Made by a program: the position numbers and the translations under genes
Assembly: GCF_910589235.1 (NCBI RefSeq)
Contig: NC_060968.1
Span: 1,480,643-1,544,642 of the forward strand
DNA length: 64,000 nucleotides
Source of the DNA: Vespa crabro
Lineage: Eukaryota; Arthropoda; Insecta; Hymenoptera; Vespidae
Direction: 5' to 3'
Notes under the pieces: model-generated
What the model was told of the DNA's origin: nothing
The model's input: the letters and a program-made list of their open reading frames with translations, nothing else
The model's database searches: none
Shown: one piece after another, positions 49,972 to 62,690 of the stretch
Layout: every line of letters begins with the position of its first letter
Numbering within the stretch: the stretch's first letter is position 1

Positions 49972-51033
49972 ACGAAAGTATACACCGGAGGGAAGCTTTT
50001 ACGTTAAAAATCGGGATTACGTGGTCTCCTTCGTATTTTTCCGTATCGATCTCGTGAGTACGCACTTAGCGACGTTGTAAAATCGTATAGCTCGCGTTAA
50101 ATGGGATATCATTTGTGCTTGGAGCCTGGATGGGAAATTAATGAGAAAGTCAACAGAGGACCCTTTTGTAGAATCCATTTTTCCGGGCGAGTTGTTTTTT
50201 TTTTCTTTTCTTTTTTTTTTCCTTTTTTTCGTTCTCTCTGTACAGTGGTCTCTCCAACGGAGACGAAAAATGAAAGAAAAAAAAAAAAGAAAAAATAAAA
50301 AGGAAAAGGAGAAGAGAAAAGAAAAAAAAGATGCCTCGATTATACGAGGCCTATGTATATTCTGGAAGGGGAAAAATAATTTAAAAGTGATTTTGTAAAT
50401 GATTATAGATCAAGGTAAACGAACATTATGTCCAATTAATATTTGAATTCTGATTTGAATTCGAATTGATATATGATATTGGAAATATTTCATTGGTCAT
50501 GGGAATAGCCTTTATTGAAACTACTGTATTATTAAGAAGTTACAATTAAAAGACACGTGTATATACATTATATTGTATTATAGAAATTTTTGGGAGAGAA
50601 AAAACGATATATACATATATATATATATATCGAGAGGTTAATGATACTCCTATACAGTTTGAAATCGTAAAAATCGTGACTTTAAATTTAAAATAAAATC
50701 AAAAATATTCAACGCGATATGGGACCTAGGGAAATATGGGTTAGTTTATTTTTATGCAATCGGCAGATTGTCAAATAAAATGGAGAAAAATATCGCTTCG
50801 GCGAAAGAGAGAAAGATATATGATAAAGGGAAATAAAAAAAAAATATATCATGAAAACTTTAGGCAAATAGAGATCTGATATTGTTGCTTTATTTTTTCA
50901 CGAGCGATTGTTGACCTCGCTTAATTGAAACGATATCTGGCTGACGATATGAAAGTAATTATGAATGGTGAAAGTGATAGCTTAAATAGTTCGTAAAATA
51001 TTTAATCAAATCTATATATAAGAGATAGAAATA

Positions 51034-51035
<2 letters not shown>

Positions 51036-51102
<67 letters not shown>
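51036..51102. repeat. (GA)n microsatellite, long
   Basis: About 33 uninterrupted GA units, the longest perfect GA run noticed in the window. Confidence 0.97.
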
Positions 51103-51106
<4 letters not shown>

Positions 51107-51797
51107 TAAATATTGATAAAGGTAAGTTACAGTCTGAGCAATATCTACTCGTATTTAAATCAAAATAAAATTAGACATTAATGGTAATATCGAATACGTG
51201 TTAGTATTATAGATCAATAATAACTTATAGATTTAATTAAGTTATTAAGTTACGTTAAAGATAAGCATTAGTATAACAATAAATAATTCTTCGATAAGTG
51301 ATGAAGGCTAATAATAACATAACCATAGTTTCAAATTTAATAATATGATAAGATAAAATTGTATCGTAAACTCAGCAAGATATGTTCACGATAATTGGAC
51401 AATGATAATTCAACGTTTAACAGAAATTAAATCAAGATAAATTTAGACGATAGAATAATAATAATAATAATTCATTTTGTAGAATTGAAAGATTCGATTC
51501 ATTCATCATTCGATACATTCGTATAAAATGATTGAATTACTGTCATCGTTAAATTAAATTAAATTTATTTATTGTTTTCGATTATACAATTGTTATTTAA
51601 ATTATTTTGACTTTAGTGTTCAATAAGCAAATAAATTGCGTACGATATATATTATATTAATAAAACTAGTGATGTAGTATTTTATGTATTGAAATAATCA
51701 GGAAATATGATATTAGGGTACTATTATTGTCTCTCGTCTATTGGAACATGTCAAATCGTCGATAAAATTGAGAAGAATATTGTACAACGGAAAAAGA

Positions 51798-51842
<45 letters not shown>

Positions 51843-52109
51843 GAGAGGAATAAAAATATTACATATCGATTTCTTTCCATATTTAAACGGGAACTTTTAG
51901 TCTGGATCACAAATGTGAATATGTTAAACAAATGTTATCGAAAACGAGAAGAAACCAATCGAAATAAAAAATATTATATAATATATATAGCTAACAATGA
52001 TAGGTATCAAATTTCCGATTCTGATATCCGCTCAGAAGGAATAGACATAAATATAATATTCCTATATTCGAAGTAAAATTGTTCGAATAATGCAAGATTT
52101 CTGGTCTAA

Positions 52110-52178
52110 AAAAGAAAGAGAGAAAGAGAGAGAAAGAGAGAAAAAGAGAGAAAGAGAGAAAAAGAGAGAAAGAGAGAA

Positions 52179-52222
<44 letters not shown>

Positions 52223-52292
52223 GTAATTATTTTCCTATTGTTTAAAATAGAAAGATATCATTAACCTTTGATTAAATATACGAACGACAGAA

Positions 52293-52333
<41 letters not shown>
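52110..52333. repeat. (GAGAAA)n and (GA)n tracts
   Basis: Hexamer-like AAAGAGAGAGAAAGAG units (52110-52190) run into (GA)n to 52219. A second (GA)n is at 52294-52333. Confidence 0.95.
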
Positions 52334-52336
<3 letters not shown>

Positions 52337-52509
52337 TAAGATAAAGACAACAATAGAAAGGGAGGAATAAGAAAGGAGCAGAAAATGCGGAAAATATAAG
52401 GAATGATAAAATGAATTTAGGAATTTAACGTGCCTTTATCATTTTTATTAAATAGAGATAGGTAGAAATACTTCTGGAACGAAAAATAAAGAGATAGATA
52501 AGCTTACAA

Positions 52510-52512
52510 TAC

Positions 52513-52559
<47 letters not shown>

Positions 52560-52623
52560 ATACATATATATACATATATATACATATATATACATATATA
52601 TACATATATATATATATATATAA
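52510..52623. repeat. (TA)n with TACATA variants
   Basis: TA repeats with regularly spaced TACATATATA units (52560-52605), giving YIYI frames. Confidence 0.95.
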
Positions 52624-52987
52624 ATATTACATATATACAAATATATATGTATATATGCATGTATATTCTGGATATATGTATATAAAAGAAAAGGATGGTA
52701 GATTTTGTAGTCGTTGTTATCGTCGTCGTTTCGTCTTTTTATCGGCGATTCCTTCGGTTCGTCGCGCCATCGGCACTGTCCCAAACCGTGCCGATTCCTT
52801 TCGGCTTTGGAGCAATCGTGAAATCGAGCGAAAGGGAGTCTCGTCTCGCAATCTACGAGCTTGAGGAGGCGATCGGGCGAAAAGAGAAGAATATTAAGCG
52901 GAACAGCTCCTGGGAACTAAACGATCCTAACGATATTCGCAAGTTCACGACGGAGCATGGCCTCGATCGAAAGAGAGAAAGGGAGGA

Positions 52988-52990
<3 letters not shown>

Positions 52991-53042
<52 letters not shown>

Positions 53043-53330
53043 AAGAGAGAGAGAGAGGGAAAGAGAGAGAGAGAGAGAAGAGAGAAGAGAGAAGAGAGAA
53101 AAAGGTAGAAATAGAAAGAAATAGAAAGAAATAGAAAGAGAGAAAGAAAGACACAGAGAAAGAGAGAGTCGTCCATGAAAAAGTTCAAATCGCAGAGGAG
53201 TTATCGAGCGAAAGAAAAAGAGAGAAAGAGAGAAAAAGAAATAGAAAGAAAGAAAGAGAAGAATCTACCTACCATTTCCTCTCTCTTTCTCTCTCTTTCT
53301 CTTTCTTTCTCTCTCTCCCTCTCTCTCTCT
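52991..53330. repeat. Long (GA)n-rich purine tract followed by (TC)n
   Basis: GA-type purine repeats (52991-53260, with unique insertions at 53170-53215) are followed by (TC)n at 53278-53330 in facing orientation. Open frames on both strands are repeat translations. Confidence 0.9.
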
Positions 53331-53660
53331 TTATTTTTTCTTGTTTTCTTTCTCGTCGTACTGGAATTTGCACAATCGACGATTTCGTTGGCGATAATAA
53401 CGAAGGACAGGACCAAGATTGTACGAAACGAAGGCAATTCGATGAGATGATTTTGAGAGAGAAAAAAAAATGAAAAGAAAAAAGAAAAAACAAGGGAAAG
53501 AAAAAAAAAGGAGAGAAAAAGGGAGAATTTTTCGATTTCATGCTTACGAAAGAACTGTGACGTGGTGTTTGATTTTGAGGTGGGGTAGGGTGACCTGAGA
53601 GAAAAAGGGTGGATTTTAATTATTGTTCGGTATTTCAGACGTTCTTTCTTTCATCGTTCT

Positions 53661-53673
53661 TACGGTATTATTA

Positions 53674-53735
<62 letters not shown>

Positions 53736-53736
53736 T
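53661..53736. repeat. (ATT)n microsatellite
   Basis: About 24 ATT units, near-perfect, read as polytyrosine or polyleucine in plus-strand frames. Confidence 0.97.
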
Positions 53737-54369
53737 TCACTTTGTTATTTTATCTATAAATTATTTTTTTCCCCTTTCTTTTTCTTCTTTATATTTATTT
53801 CTTTCGACTTCACGACGGTTTTATCGTTTACATATTTTTCCTACCACTTTTATTTTATCGTAATGGATGAGATTTATTTTCTTAATAAAAGAAGAAAAAG
53901 AAAAAAGAAAAGAAAAGAAAAAAAAGATGAAATGTTCTTCTCGTTCCATCATTAATTCGACATTATCGCATTGAATTAATTGAATTAATTTATTCTTATT
54001 TTTATTTGACCGCAAACTATTATACAATACGATCTTTTTTATCTTATAATCTTAGTTTATCCAGAAAATCATTTTTGACATTAATTATATCGTTATAATT
54101 ATTCCAATTTATTTTGTCTATTATTTAACGTGTCAATTAAATCACATGACACGTTCCGCTTTTATATAACGGTAGAAAGTAAAAAAAAAAAAAAGGAAAG
54201 AAAAGAAAAGAAGAATAAAGCGCAGAATTTGTAGGAGTAAAGAAAGAGAAAAAATTCGATCGATGAATTATCGACTATTTATTTATCATTTTTTTAATTT
54301 ATTATTATTAATTCATCAAGACTAAAATTCTATTATAGATCGATCGAAAGAGAGGATGAAAGAGAGAGG

Positions 54370-54423
<54 letters not shown>

Positions 54424-54809
54424 TAGTGCGAAGGATAATAACTGGCATACGTGGTCAAACACGTAACTATAGTACACCTTCACGATGATACGTAAGTCTT
54501 ATACAGAGACATATTACGTACACAGAGATGTATCTAAAACGCACACGAAGTGTCGAGTTTGCTCGTTGGCATGCTTCGGCTACGATCATCTCTCGACCCA
54601 AGCCACCCCTCCTCTATCCTTGCACACCCCTCTCCCATACTCTTCATACCCCTCCGGCCACAGTTTACTTAGCATTGCTGATGCACTATCCACTTTGGTC
54701 GGCCATGTCGAGAGAGAGGTCCATAGAGCCCATGTGCCGGAGCTGATACGTACCATCGAAGGTTATGGATAGAAGATGTGCCGATGCGTTCGTTGCTTCT
54801 CTATCCACT

Positions 54810-54846
54810 CCCCGAACCACCCCTAAAACCACCCCTAAACCACCCC
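54810..54846 (-). repeat. 11-bp tandem repeat with G-quadruplex pattern on the minus strand
   Basis: Four CCCC runs (54810-54813, 54820-54823, 54832-54835, 54843-54846) lie in about three copies of ACCACCCCTAA. On the minus strand this reads as GGGG runs with TTTAGGGGTGG spacing. The minus strand is the sense strand of the syntrophin gene if the gene extends this far. Confidence 0.6.
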
Positions 54847-55081
54847 TAAACCACCACCACCATCACGACCATCACCTACCTCACTTACTTCCCTTTCCTC
54901 CCTCTCCTCTCTCTTCGACGCAACCTTCGATCCTCCATCGGTATGTTTGAAAACGGATAGATGCTGATGGCTCCAGTTCTAATTAATAACGAGCCATCGA
55001 TCGAGATATTCCATGGATGTAAGGCACTTAGGGTTGAAGTGGGTAAAGTGAAAAAAGCACTCGAGTTATATAGCTTCAAAA

Positions 55082-55118
<37 letters not shown>

Positions 55119-55486
55119 TTATCTGTCTATCTATCTATCTATCTATCTCTCATCCTTTTACTACTTTCTTTGTTTTTCGTCTCGTTCTCGTTTAGGCAAA
55201 CCGTACACAGTTTGATTCATCTCTCGGCCAATCCACGTCGATCTTTCCGAAGTAGATTTATTACTTTTCGGATAAAGAATGAAGAGTATTAATCGACGAC
55301 GGATCGTAATGCTTTTTCCTTCTTTTTTTTTCTTTTTTCTTTTTTTTCCTTTTCTCTTCTTTTTTCCTTTCTTTTTTCTTTCATCCAACGATCATTTTAT
55401 TATCAATCGTTCCCTTTGTTCGGGGATTATTAAAGTGATTATTAAAGGATTTCGCAGATTCATTGAGTTATCCAAGCCAATTTTTT

Positions 55487-55527
<41 letters not shown>

Positions 55528-56339
55528 GCATTATTTGTTTGATCGATTGTTATGTAACTGTAATAATTATGAATGCAAATGATTATTGCAATAGAATAAA
55601 TAAATAGTATTGTTTAGTTAGCTAATGAACAATTATGTAAATATACTGATCGATAATTCGATATAATGAACTATAATATTTCGAACTTGAAAGTAAAAAA
55701 GTTCGTCAAAATTCTCCGAAAGAAATATTAATTCACATTGAAATATATCAATTAATTTCTCTTCAGTTCGATAAATAAATAGAATATCATTATTCATTAA
55801 AAAATATCGCGTTGTTATTAATACAAATTAAAAACGCAACTATAACAAGATGAAAGTTAGTCATCAACTAATATCGTTCGTAGGGGATGGTAGATGGGAG
55901 TGGATCGACGGAGGAGGAGGAGAAGGAGGTGGAGGAGGAAAATGAAAAAACGAAAAACAAAAAAAGGCAAAAACGAAACAAAGAAAAGAAAAAACAAGAA
56001 ACAAAATGAAAAAAGGCGGGAAACATTGGTAACCCTCGATTTCCCAATCGATGAAATCTGCTCTCCTGACCGATAGCGAATGATTAATGGTACACCCGGT
56101 ATCTGCAGTTTCCCATACTAGCAGGCACACGATGCACGTTACGTGTTGCTCCCGACACGCCTCTCGATATTTGATCCCGACGCATTCAATTACAATAATG
56201 GATCGGAAACAGCGTTCTGGGATTCTAAAGCTAGAGAACCACGCAAGAGAATGAGTGAGATAGAGTGGGATAGAGAACAAGAAGAAAGAGATAGAGAGAG
56301 GGGGAGAGAGAGATAGTGAGGAAAGGAGAAGGTACTTAC

Positions 56340-56382
56340 ACTGTCTGGAAGTTGGAGGTGGTGCTGCAGACGCCGATTTAAC
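56340..56382 (-). CDS. Possible 43-nt exon (Ala/Pro-rich linker), upstream syntrophin candidate
   Basis: On the minus strand a pyrimidine-rich acceptor (CTCCTTTAAG) is followed by 43 nt encoding VKSASAAPPPTSRQ. A strong GTAAGT donor follows at 56339-56334. The segment is GC-rich inside (GA)n/(CT)n-filled sequence. Its position about 12 kb upstream of the PH2 exon, on the same strand, would suit a flexible linker between syntrophin domains. The sequence itself is too short and too biased to place in the family, and its phase relation to the exon at 44348 cannot be tested without the exons between. It may be a chance pair of splice-like sites. Confidence 0.3.
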
Positions 56383-56406
56383 CTTAAAGGAGGAATGGTA
56401 GAAGAG

Positions 56407-56407
<1 letters not shown>

Positions 56408-56460
<53 letters not shown>

Positions 56461-56496
56461 GGAGATAGAGAGATAGAGATAGGTAGGTGAGTAGGT

Positions 56497-56529
<33 letters not shown>

Positions 56530-56531
56530 CA
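56408..56531. repeat. (GA)n tracts flanking GATAGG units
   Basis: (GA)n at 56408-56455 and 56500-56531 with GATAGAGA and GTAGGTAG between them. The first lies directly upstream (in minus-strand direction) of the candidate 43-nt exon and would form its pyrimidine tract. Confidence 0.95.
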
Positions 56532-57284
56532 GCAATACTCGAGAGCATCCCTTCGCCAACCCCAAGGTTGAAACATTTGGCTACCCACTATTAATTGCTC
56601 CTTAATTCGCAACCTCTCATCACCTTAACAAGAAAGTCCTTACTATTAAGGTTGATGATGTAACGGATTGTTCCATTGGAATTTTATAATAATTGCAACG
56701 TATTATCACGACAATTATTTATCATAATGAAATAAATAGATTGTAACGAAGAAATATGAAGCAATTAAAGATTAACGTTCTTTCAATGGAACAATTACGA
56801 TGTTATTGCGACTTTGTTAATGTTAGTTATTAAACATACAATAGAAAATATGTCGTAATATGTTATATTACGAAAAATTATTGAAAAAATAAAATGAAAA
56901 AAAAAAGGAAAAGAAATTACTACGTAGATTCGAAAATTTCTAATCTAAGTATTTTCTTTCTTTTTTCTTTCTTTCTTCTTTCTTCTTTCAATCAAGCCAT
57001 ACAGTTTATTTCTATTATTATAGAGAAAATATAAAGATTTATAGTTATCTTTTTATATTTCGAATAAATTATTATAACATTTTTTGTTTTTTTTTTATGT
57101 ACATATAAATATAATTAGTAATTAATATTTCTATATAATCATAGATTATATTCGAATTAACATTAACGAAAGAGTTTTAAGCTAACCTAAGAGTTAGACT
57201 CGTACGTTCGACCATTTTCCAATTGATCGATCAACGAAAATTGAATAAAAAGAGTATGAGTAAAAGAGTAAGAGTTAGTGAGAA

Positions 57285-57317
<33 letters not shown>

Positions 57318-57510
57318 ACGAAAGAAATAGAGTCTCTAACTGAGAAAATTGACGGGGCATCCAATTCCTAATTGATCTTTCGCACGAACGAATCGACGTG
57401 CTTTTTCGACAGTAGAAGAGTAAAAAGGACGAAAAAGAAAAAAAAAAGAGAAAAGAAAAAAGGAAGTAAGAAAAGAAAGAGGGAATAAAATCGTAGAAAG
57501 AGAAAGACAG

Positions 57511-57557
<47 letters not shown>

Positions 57558-58084
57558 GAGAAAGAAAAGAAGAAGAAAAGTAAGGAGAGAGAGAGAGAGA
57601 GAGAGAGAGAAGGAGTAAGGGAATATCTGGAGAAAATCTACGTCTCCATCTGGACGCTTCCGATTTTAATGCGGTCTCATTTCCGTCCTTTCCAATTAAG
57701 ACGTAATTGAATTGCCAACGGGAAATTAATTCGCGTAGTAAATCCTCAACGAGTACGGTACTACTTCGTATTACCAAAGTTTTTCATTCTTTCGAGAATT
57801 ATATTTCCTTACTTGATCGTTCCAATCAATGCACATTACAGAACATTTTACAACACGAATCACTAACTTTTCGATGATTCTCTCTCTCTCTGTGCTCTCT
57901 CTCACTCTCTCTCTCTCTGTCTCTCTCTCTCTCTCTCTCTTTCTCTTTCTCTATTTCCCCCTTTATTTCTCTTTCTCTCCATTCTTTCTTTCTATTTTCT
58001 TTATATTCCTCTTATTTCTACTTAAACTTAAAATAATGAATCGATAATCTCATTTAATTGGAACTATTCATCCCTGATTCACCG

Positions 58085-58500
58085 AACATATTTTTATTAT
58101 TATTATTCATTTTATTTGTATTTATCGTATTACCTTTTTCAATCGTATTATTATTGTTTATTTTATTATTATTTTTTATCATATTATTTTTTTCAATCGT
58201 ATTTTTATTTTTATTCGATTATTATGTATCGTTATAATATTTTTTTCTATCGTAGTATTATCATTTATTTTAATTATTTATTATTTATCGTATTATTATT
58301 ATTATTATTTACTTACTTATTATTTATCATAATACTTTTTTCAAATCTTACCATTAATATTCATTATTATTTATCGTATTATCTTTCTTCTAATCGTATT
58401 ACTATTATTATTATCTATTTGATTATAATTTTTCGTATTACTCTTTTCAATCGTATCATTATTATTCATTTTATTACTTATTTCATTCGATATTATCAAT
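58085..58500. repeat. Diverged tandem repeat, about 60-bp unit, AT-rich
   Basis: About six to seven copies of a unit built from TTATTTATCGTATTA, CTTTTTTCAATCGTATTA, and TTATTATTCATTTTATTA. They keep order while spacing varies. The long open frame across it is a translation of the repeat. Confidence 0.65.
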
Positions 58501-59809
58501 TCGACGTTACAGGGATCATTTAAAATAAATAGAAACGAGACAGCGTGGTTTGAATTTTCTATTGAAAAGAAAATTTTGATATTATAAAGGGTGTCACGTT
58601 TTAAACTATACGGCCGAACACATATTCGATCCTATTGGTTTTATAAACAAATGTATCAAACAAAAGTTTTTAGGTTTCGAGAGAGAAATGTAATATGTGT
58701 TACAGATATTTCGTACAGGACGCACTTGTTGAGATACGAATATGTCATGACAATTTTCTTTCTTTTTATTTTCTTTTTTGTTTTTCTTTTTTTTAATGGA
58801 AATCGATATTTTAAGCCTAACAAAAGTTGTGAAGAATATCGATACGAATTCCACGAAGACCTACATTGTACCATTTCATCGTTATTTCATCGTGTTATAA
58901 CGTCTTGAACGTTTGATAAACTGTGCTCATTAAATTCAACAACATTTAAAAAACGTTAAAAAAATTATTTAAACAATAATTAAATGAATATTCCTATAAA
59001 CATTTACTAACCAATGTATTATTCATTAATTAACTTTTTTTCTTATTTTTTTCACATATTTATTTATTTCTTTTCAGTCATAGATTTTCAAAATTGTAAT
59101 CATTTGATCATATTTGATATTTTTCTTCCTCGAGAATCTAAGAATTTTTTATTTGAAACATTTATTTATGAAGCCGATAAGATCGAAAGATATTTGGCCA
59201 TATTATTTAAAATGTAATCAACCTACATAAACGCTCGTTATCGTTTTTAAACTTTTACATTAAAGTGGTATAAATTATTACTCTGTAATTTCAATTTTAA
59301 TTGTGAATAATAATAATAATAATAATAACAATAATGATAATAGAAACATTTAAATGTTATAATTTCACTTATTGTTAGCTTTTACTTCTATGATAGTTTT
59401 AAAATAGTCAACGATTTTATCCATTTCATAATTGCATTTTGAATTTTCCTGAAAAGGTTATTAGTTTAGGAAATGTGAGAGAATGTGAATACACGAGTGA
59501 AAGATTTTGAAGTGGCACTAGAGATAGAGCCTAGGATGGGTCCACTTCAGTTCTAACGTTCCAACAATGTTGTTTCATTGAATTCTATAAAGTTTTAAAC
59601 TCGTCAAGTATAAGTATTGTTAAATATTACTCATTTTCATTTAATTATAGAATTATCATCACTCGATTTTTCCCTCGTATATTATTATTTTATTTTTTAA
59701 TGTTATTTGATTTTTTCTCTTTTACGTATTAAAGATGATTATCATTTTTATTCAATATAATTCCAATTGTTATAAGCACAATATTAAAATGATAATGATT
59801 ATATGGATC

Positions 59810-60380
59810 ACGTTGCGTGTTCGTCGTTTTTAATATTAAAAATATTAATATTTATATATTAAAAAATTAAAAAAAAAAACGTTCAATTTATTTTTAAAAA
59901 CATTTATATATAAGATAAAAAAAATTCTTGAAAATGTTATATCGCAATCACGTATAACTATTGTTTTATTTCAAATGGATATCAAAATGCATCCACAAAA
60001 TGAGAATTTCATGTAAAAACGAATATTTATATTTTTATTATTTATTATTTAAAATAGAAATAAAAAAGTAAAAGAAGTAATAAAAAATTATGTTGCGTTT
60101 GTTATTTATAATAATAAAAAAAGTTTATATTTATATATTATAAACAAAAATTAAAAAACGTTTAATTTATTTACAAAACATTTATATATTAAATAAAAAA
60201 AAAATTAGAAAATGAAATTATTATACCGCAACCAGACATAACTATAATTTTACTTCAATTAGATATTGAAATACAATTTCATATAAAATTGTAACGTTAA
60301 AACAAATGTTCGTTCGTTTATTTTCTTTTCATTATTTATTATTTAAAATTAAAATAAATCAAAAAAAAAAATAAAGAAAG
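59810..60380. repeat. Tandem duplication, about 280-bp unit
   Basis: Two AT-rich copies (about 59810-60090 and 60091-60380) share GTTGCGTGTTCGT / GTTGCGTTTGTTA, then AAAAAACGTTCAATTTATTT / AAAAAACGTTTAATTTATTT. They also share ACATTTATATAT, ATATCGCAATCACGTATAAC / ATACCGCAACCAGACATAAC, TTTCATGTAAAA / TTTCATATAAAA, and CATTATTTATTATTTAAAAT-like ends. Order and spacing are conserved, and many substitutions separate them. Confidence 0.75.
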
Positions 60381-60915
60381 TCGAATTCTTTGATATTCAA
60401 ATATAATTAGTGCAAATGATGTTCGATCATCTAGTCATATATATATATATATATTTAAACTTTGAATCTCTTAAATCTCTTTGAACTACATAAAAGGAAT
60501 ATGACATTAATGTTTAACTATAACGTTAGATTCGCATAACTACGTGTTGGTGTCATTCTTGTCGCCATTAGCCACGTTGATAGTGACAACGGCCGTATAT
60601 CGAAGAACGCATACGCACGTCGTTACGTTACATTTTCACGAGAACGTAAAGGCCCTAATGGAAGTTACATTAGGACGTACATTGGCACCCTTCGCTTCTC
60701 GTTTCTCCCTACTTCTTCTTCTTTTTTTTTTCTTTTCTTTTTTTTTTCCACAAGTAGAGGAAAGGGCGTTACAACTACCAGTGTAATGCAACGCGTTCAT
60801 ACGAGAACGAGTAGAAACAGCACAGATATCGTTTTTAAAAGCAAGTCGTATCTCTTTTACGTACTTACGTTTATATAAGTATGCGATTTATATATGTACT
60901 TATATGTACGACGCG

Positions 60916-61453
60916 TGTACAGGGTATCTCATTTGTTGAAACAAATATTTAAACATTTTTGTTCAGTTTCTTTTTTTTCTATTTTTTTTTTTTTTTTGTT
61001 TAACCAATCGACACAGAGAAAAATTTATTTTAATCCACGGGTCTTTCATACGCCACAATTGTATGAATTTTTCTTCTCTTTTTTCTTCTATTTTTTTTTT
61101 ATTTATTTATTTTTTTTTTTAATTTATTAAGGTCACGTTTTGTGTTCGAGATCGAAGAAAGTAGTCGAGGCTTCCTTTTTTATCTTCTCTTTTTTCTGTT
61201 GTTAAATCAAATAGTATACTTTTCTTATCACGATATACGAAGCTCGTAAAAAGAGATTAATCATTTTCTTTTTTAAATTTAAATGAACTTGAACGAAACA
61301 AAAATAAATCATGCTTGAATCGGGAAAATGTAGTAAAGAAGTTAAATTTCTAATAAAAATGATACTCTTTATTAAGTCATGATTGACATTAAGTATATTC
61401 CAATTCAATGGAGAATATTTATCAATTTAAATTTAATCGAGACATCTTGTATA
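60916..61453. mobile_element. Possible decayed element with matching outer ends
   Basis: The left edge TACAGGGTATCTCATTTGTT and the inverse of the right edge (TACAAGATGTCTCGATTAAA) share TACA-G-T-TCTC spacing. Such ends are seen on many insect DNA elements. The interior is T-rich with no coding remains. The match is weak and unsupported by a target duplication. Confidence 0.25.
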
Positions 61454-61655
61454 TTTGTGTGTGTGTGTGTGTATGTAAGGTATCGAACCTAAAACAGTAT
61501 TAGTTTTAAAGGGGAACAAACGAGAACTCTTTTCGAGACATCGATTCAGATAATTTGATACTTTTGTGTATGGTTTCCAAAGGATTCATGCTTACAGGAT
61601 TACATTCTCGTATTGTATATACTGTTTAATGTTATTAAATACGAACAGACAAACA

Positions 61656-61664
61656 GTCTCTCTC

Positions 61665-61711
<47 letters not shown>
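61656..61711. repeat. (TC)n microsatellite
   Basis: About 27 TC units with one ACTC break. Confidence 0.95.
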
Positions 61712-61712
<1 letters not shown>

Positions 61713-61849
61713 ACTCTTTCTCTTATTAACTGCACAAAAAAAAAATAAAATAAAAAAAGAAAATCTAATAAAATTCACGTTAAATTTCTTCTATTAATAC
61801 ATCAAATGAATTTATTGATATTTTAGATGTACTATATATAATATAGATT

Positions 61850-62044
61850 TATTTCTCTGAAAAAGGAAAAAAGAAAATAAAAGGAAATTTTGTTATTAAA
61901 TTTACGTATTGGAAACACGTTTGCTAAAAATTACCTGTATATATTTATATATTATCTACTTGATCAAATGATAACATATTATTTTACTGAATAAATGAAA
62001 AAAGAAAAAATGTATACATTATAAACATACTTGTTTAAATAGTA

Positions 62045-62085
<41 letters not shown>

Positions 62086-62690
62086 ATATATATATATAAT
62101 ATAAATATAATATATATATATATTATATTTATTAAATTTTTAGTTTATTAAAACGATAGAATATTGTTTTTCTGTATAAATAAAAAGGAATAAAATGTAT
62201 ATGTTATAAATACGATTTGCTAAAAAGTATGTAGTTATATATTATGCACTTAATTAAAACGATGTCACATTATTATTTTCGTGAATAAATAAATAAAAGA
62301 ATATAATATATATATATATATATATATGTTTTAAACACATTTTGTTAAAAATTATTTATATATATTTATATATTATCTAGTTGATTAAAACTGTAAGATA
62401 TTATTCTCTTGAATAAATGAAAAAAATAAAAAGGTATATGTTATAAACACATTTTGCAAAAAAGAAAATATATATATATATATATAATAAATACGTAACT
62501 ATATATATTTATATATTATGTACTTGATTAAAACGATAAGATATTATTTTTCTGAATAAAAGAAAAACAAAAACAAAAGGAAAAGCAAACAAGAAAAATG
62601 AGAATTACTTCCTATGAATACAATTTACTAAAAACCATCTATTACATTGTTATGAAATTTTATTTATCTGAAGAATAACGAAAAAGAAAA
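61850..62690. repeat. Diverged tandem repeat, about 130-bp unit, about six copies
   Basis: The unit is TATATTTATATATTATCTAC, TTGATTAAAACGATA, ATATTATTTTTCTGAATAAA, a short A-rich run, TGTATATGTTATAAACACAT, and TTGCTAAAAATTA. It recurs from about 61850 to 62690 with (TA)n expansions inserted in several copies (62047-62085, 62305-62327, 62469-62486). Confidence 0.75.

Larger units (their letters stand above)
46051..56339. other. Repeat-rich stretch, probably syntrophin intron
   Basis: This contains many (GA)n/(TC)n and (TA)n tracts and a few unique GC-richer patches (46380-46510, 47900-48050, 49560-49870, 52690-52970, 54480-54780). None shows a family motif or paired splice sites that I can support. 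The missing syntrophin PH1/PDZ exons were looked for here on the minus strand and not found. Confidence 0.55.

Noticed and set aside
52690..52980. Plus-strand frame with LEEAIGRKEKNIKRNSSWEL
   Set aside because: Looks protein-like, but starts in (TA)n, ends in (GA)n, lacks convincing splice sites and matches no family I know.
52853..53541. Long SLSLSL/RERERE frames on both strands
   Set aside because: Products of (GA)n/(TC)n tracts. Both strands are open, which is the signature of a simple repeat.
58590..58920. GGTGTCACGTTTTAAACTATACGG element-like start
   Set aside because: Looks like the edge of a dispersed repeat, but no matching opposite end or target duplication was found.
60544..60786. 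Plus-strand 80-aa frame MLVSFLSPLATLIV
   Set aside because: A chance open frame in a GC-richer patch. The hydrophobic start is followed by a poly-Phe run from T-rich DNA.
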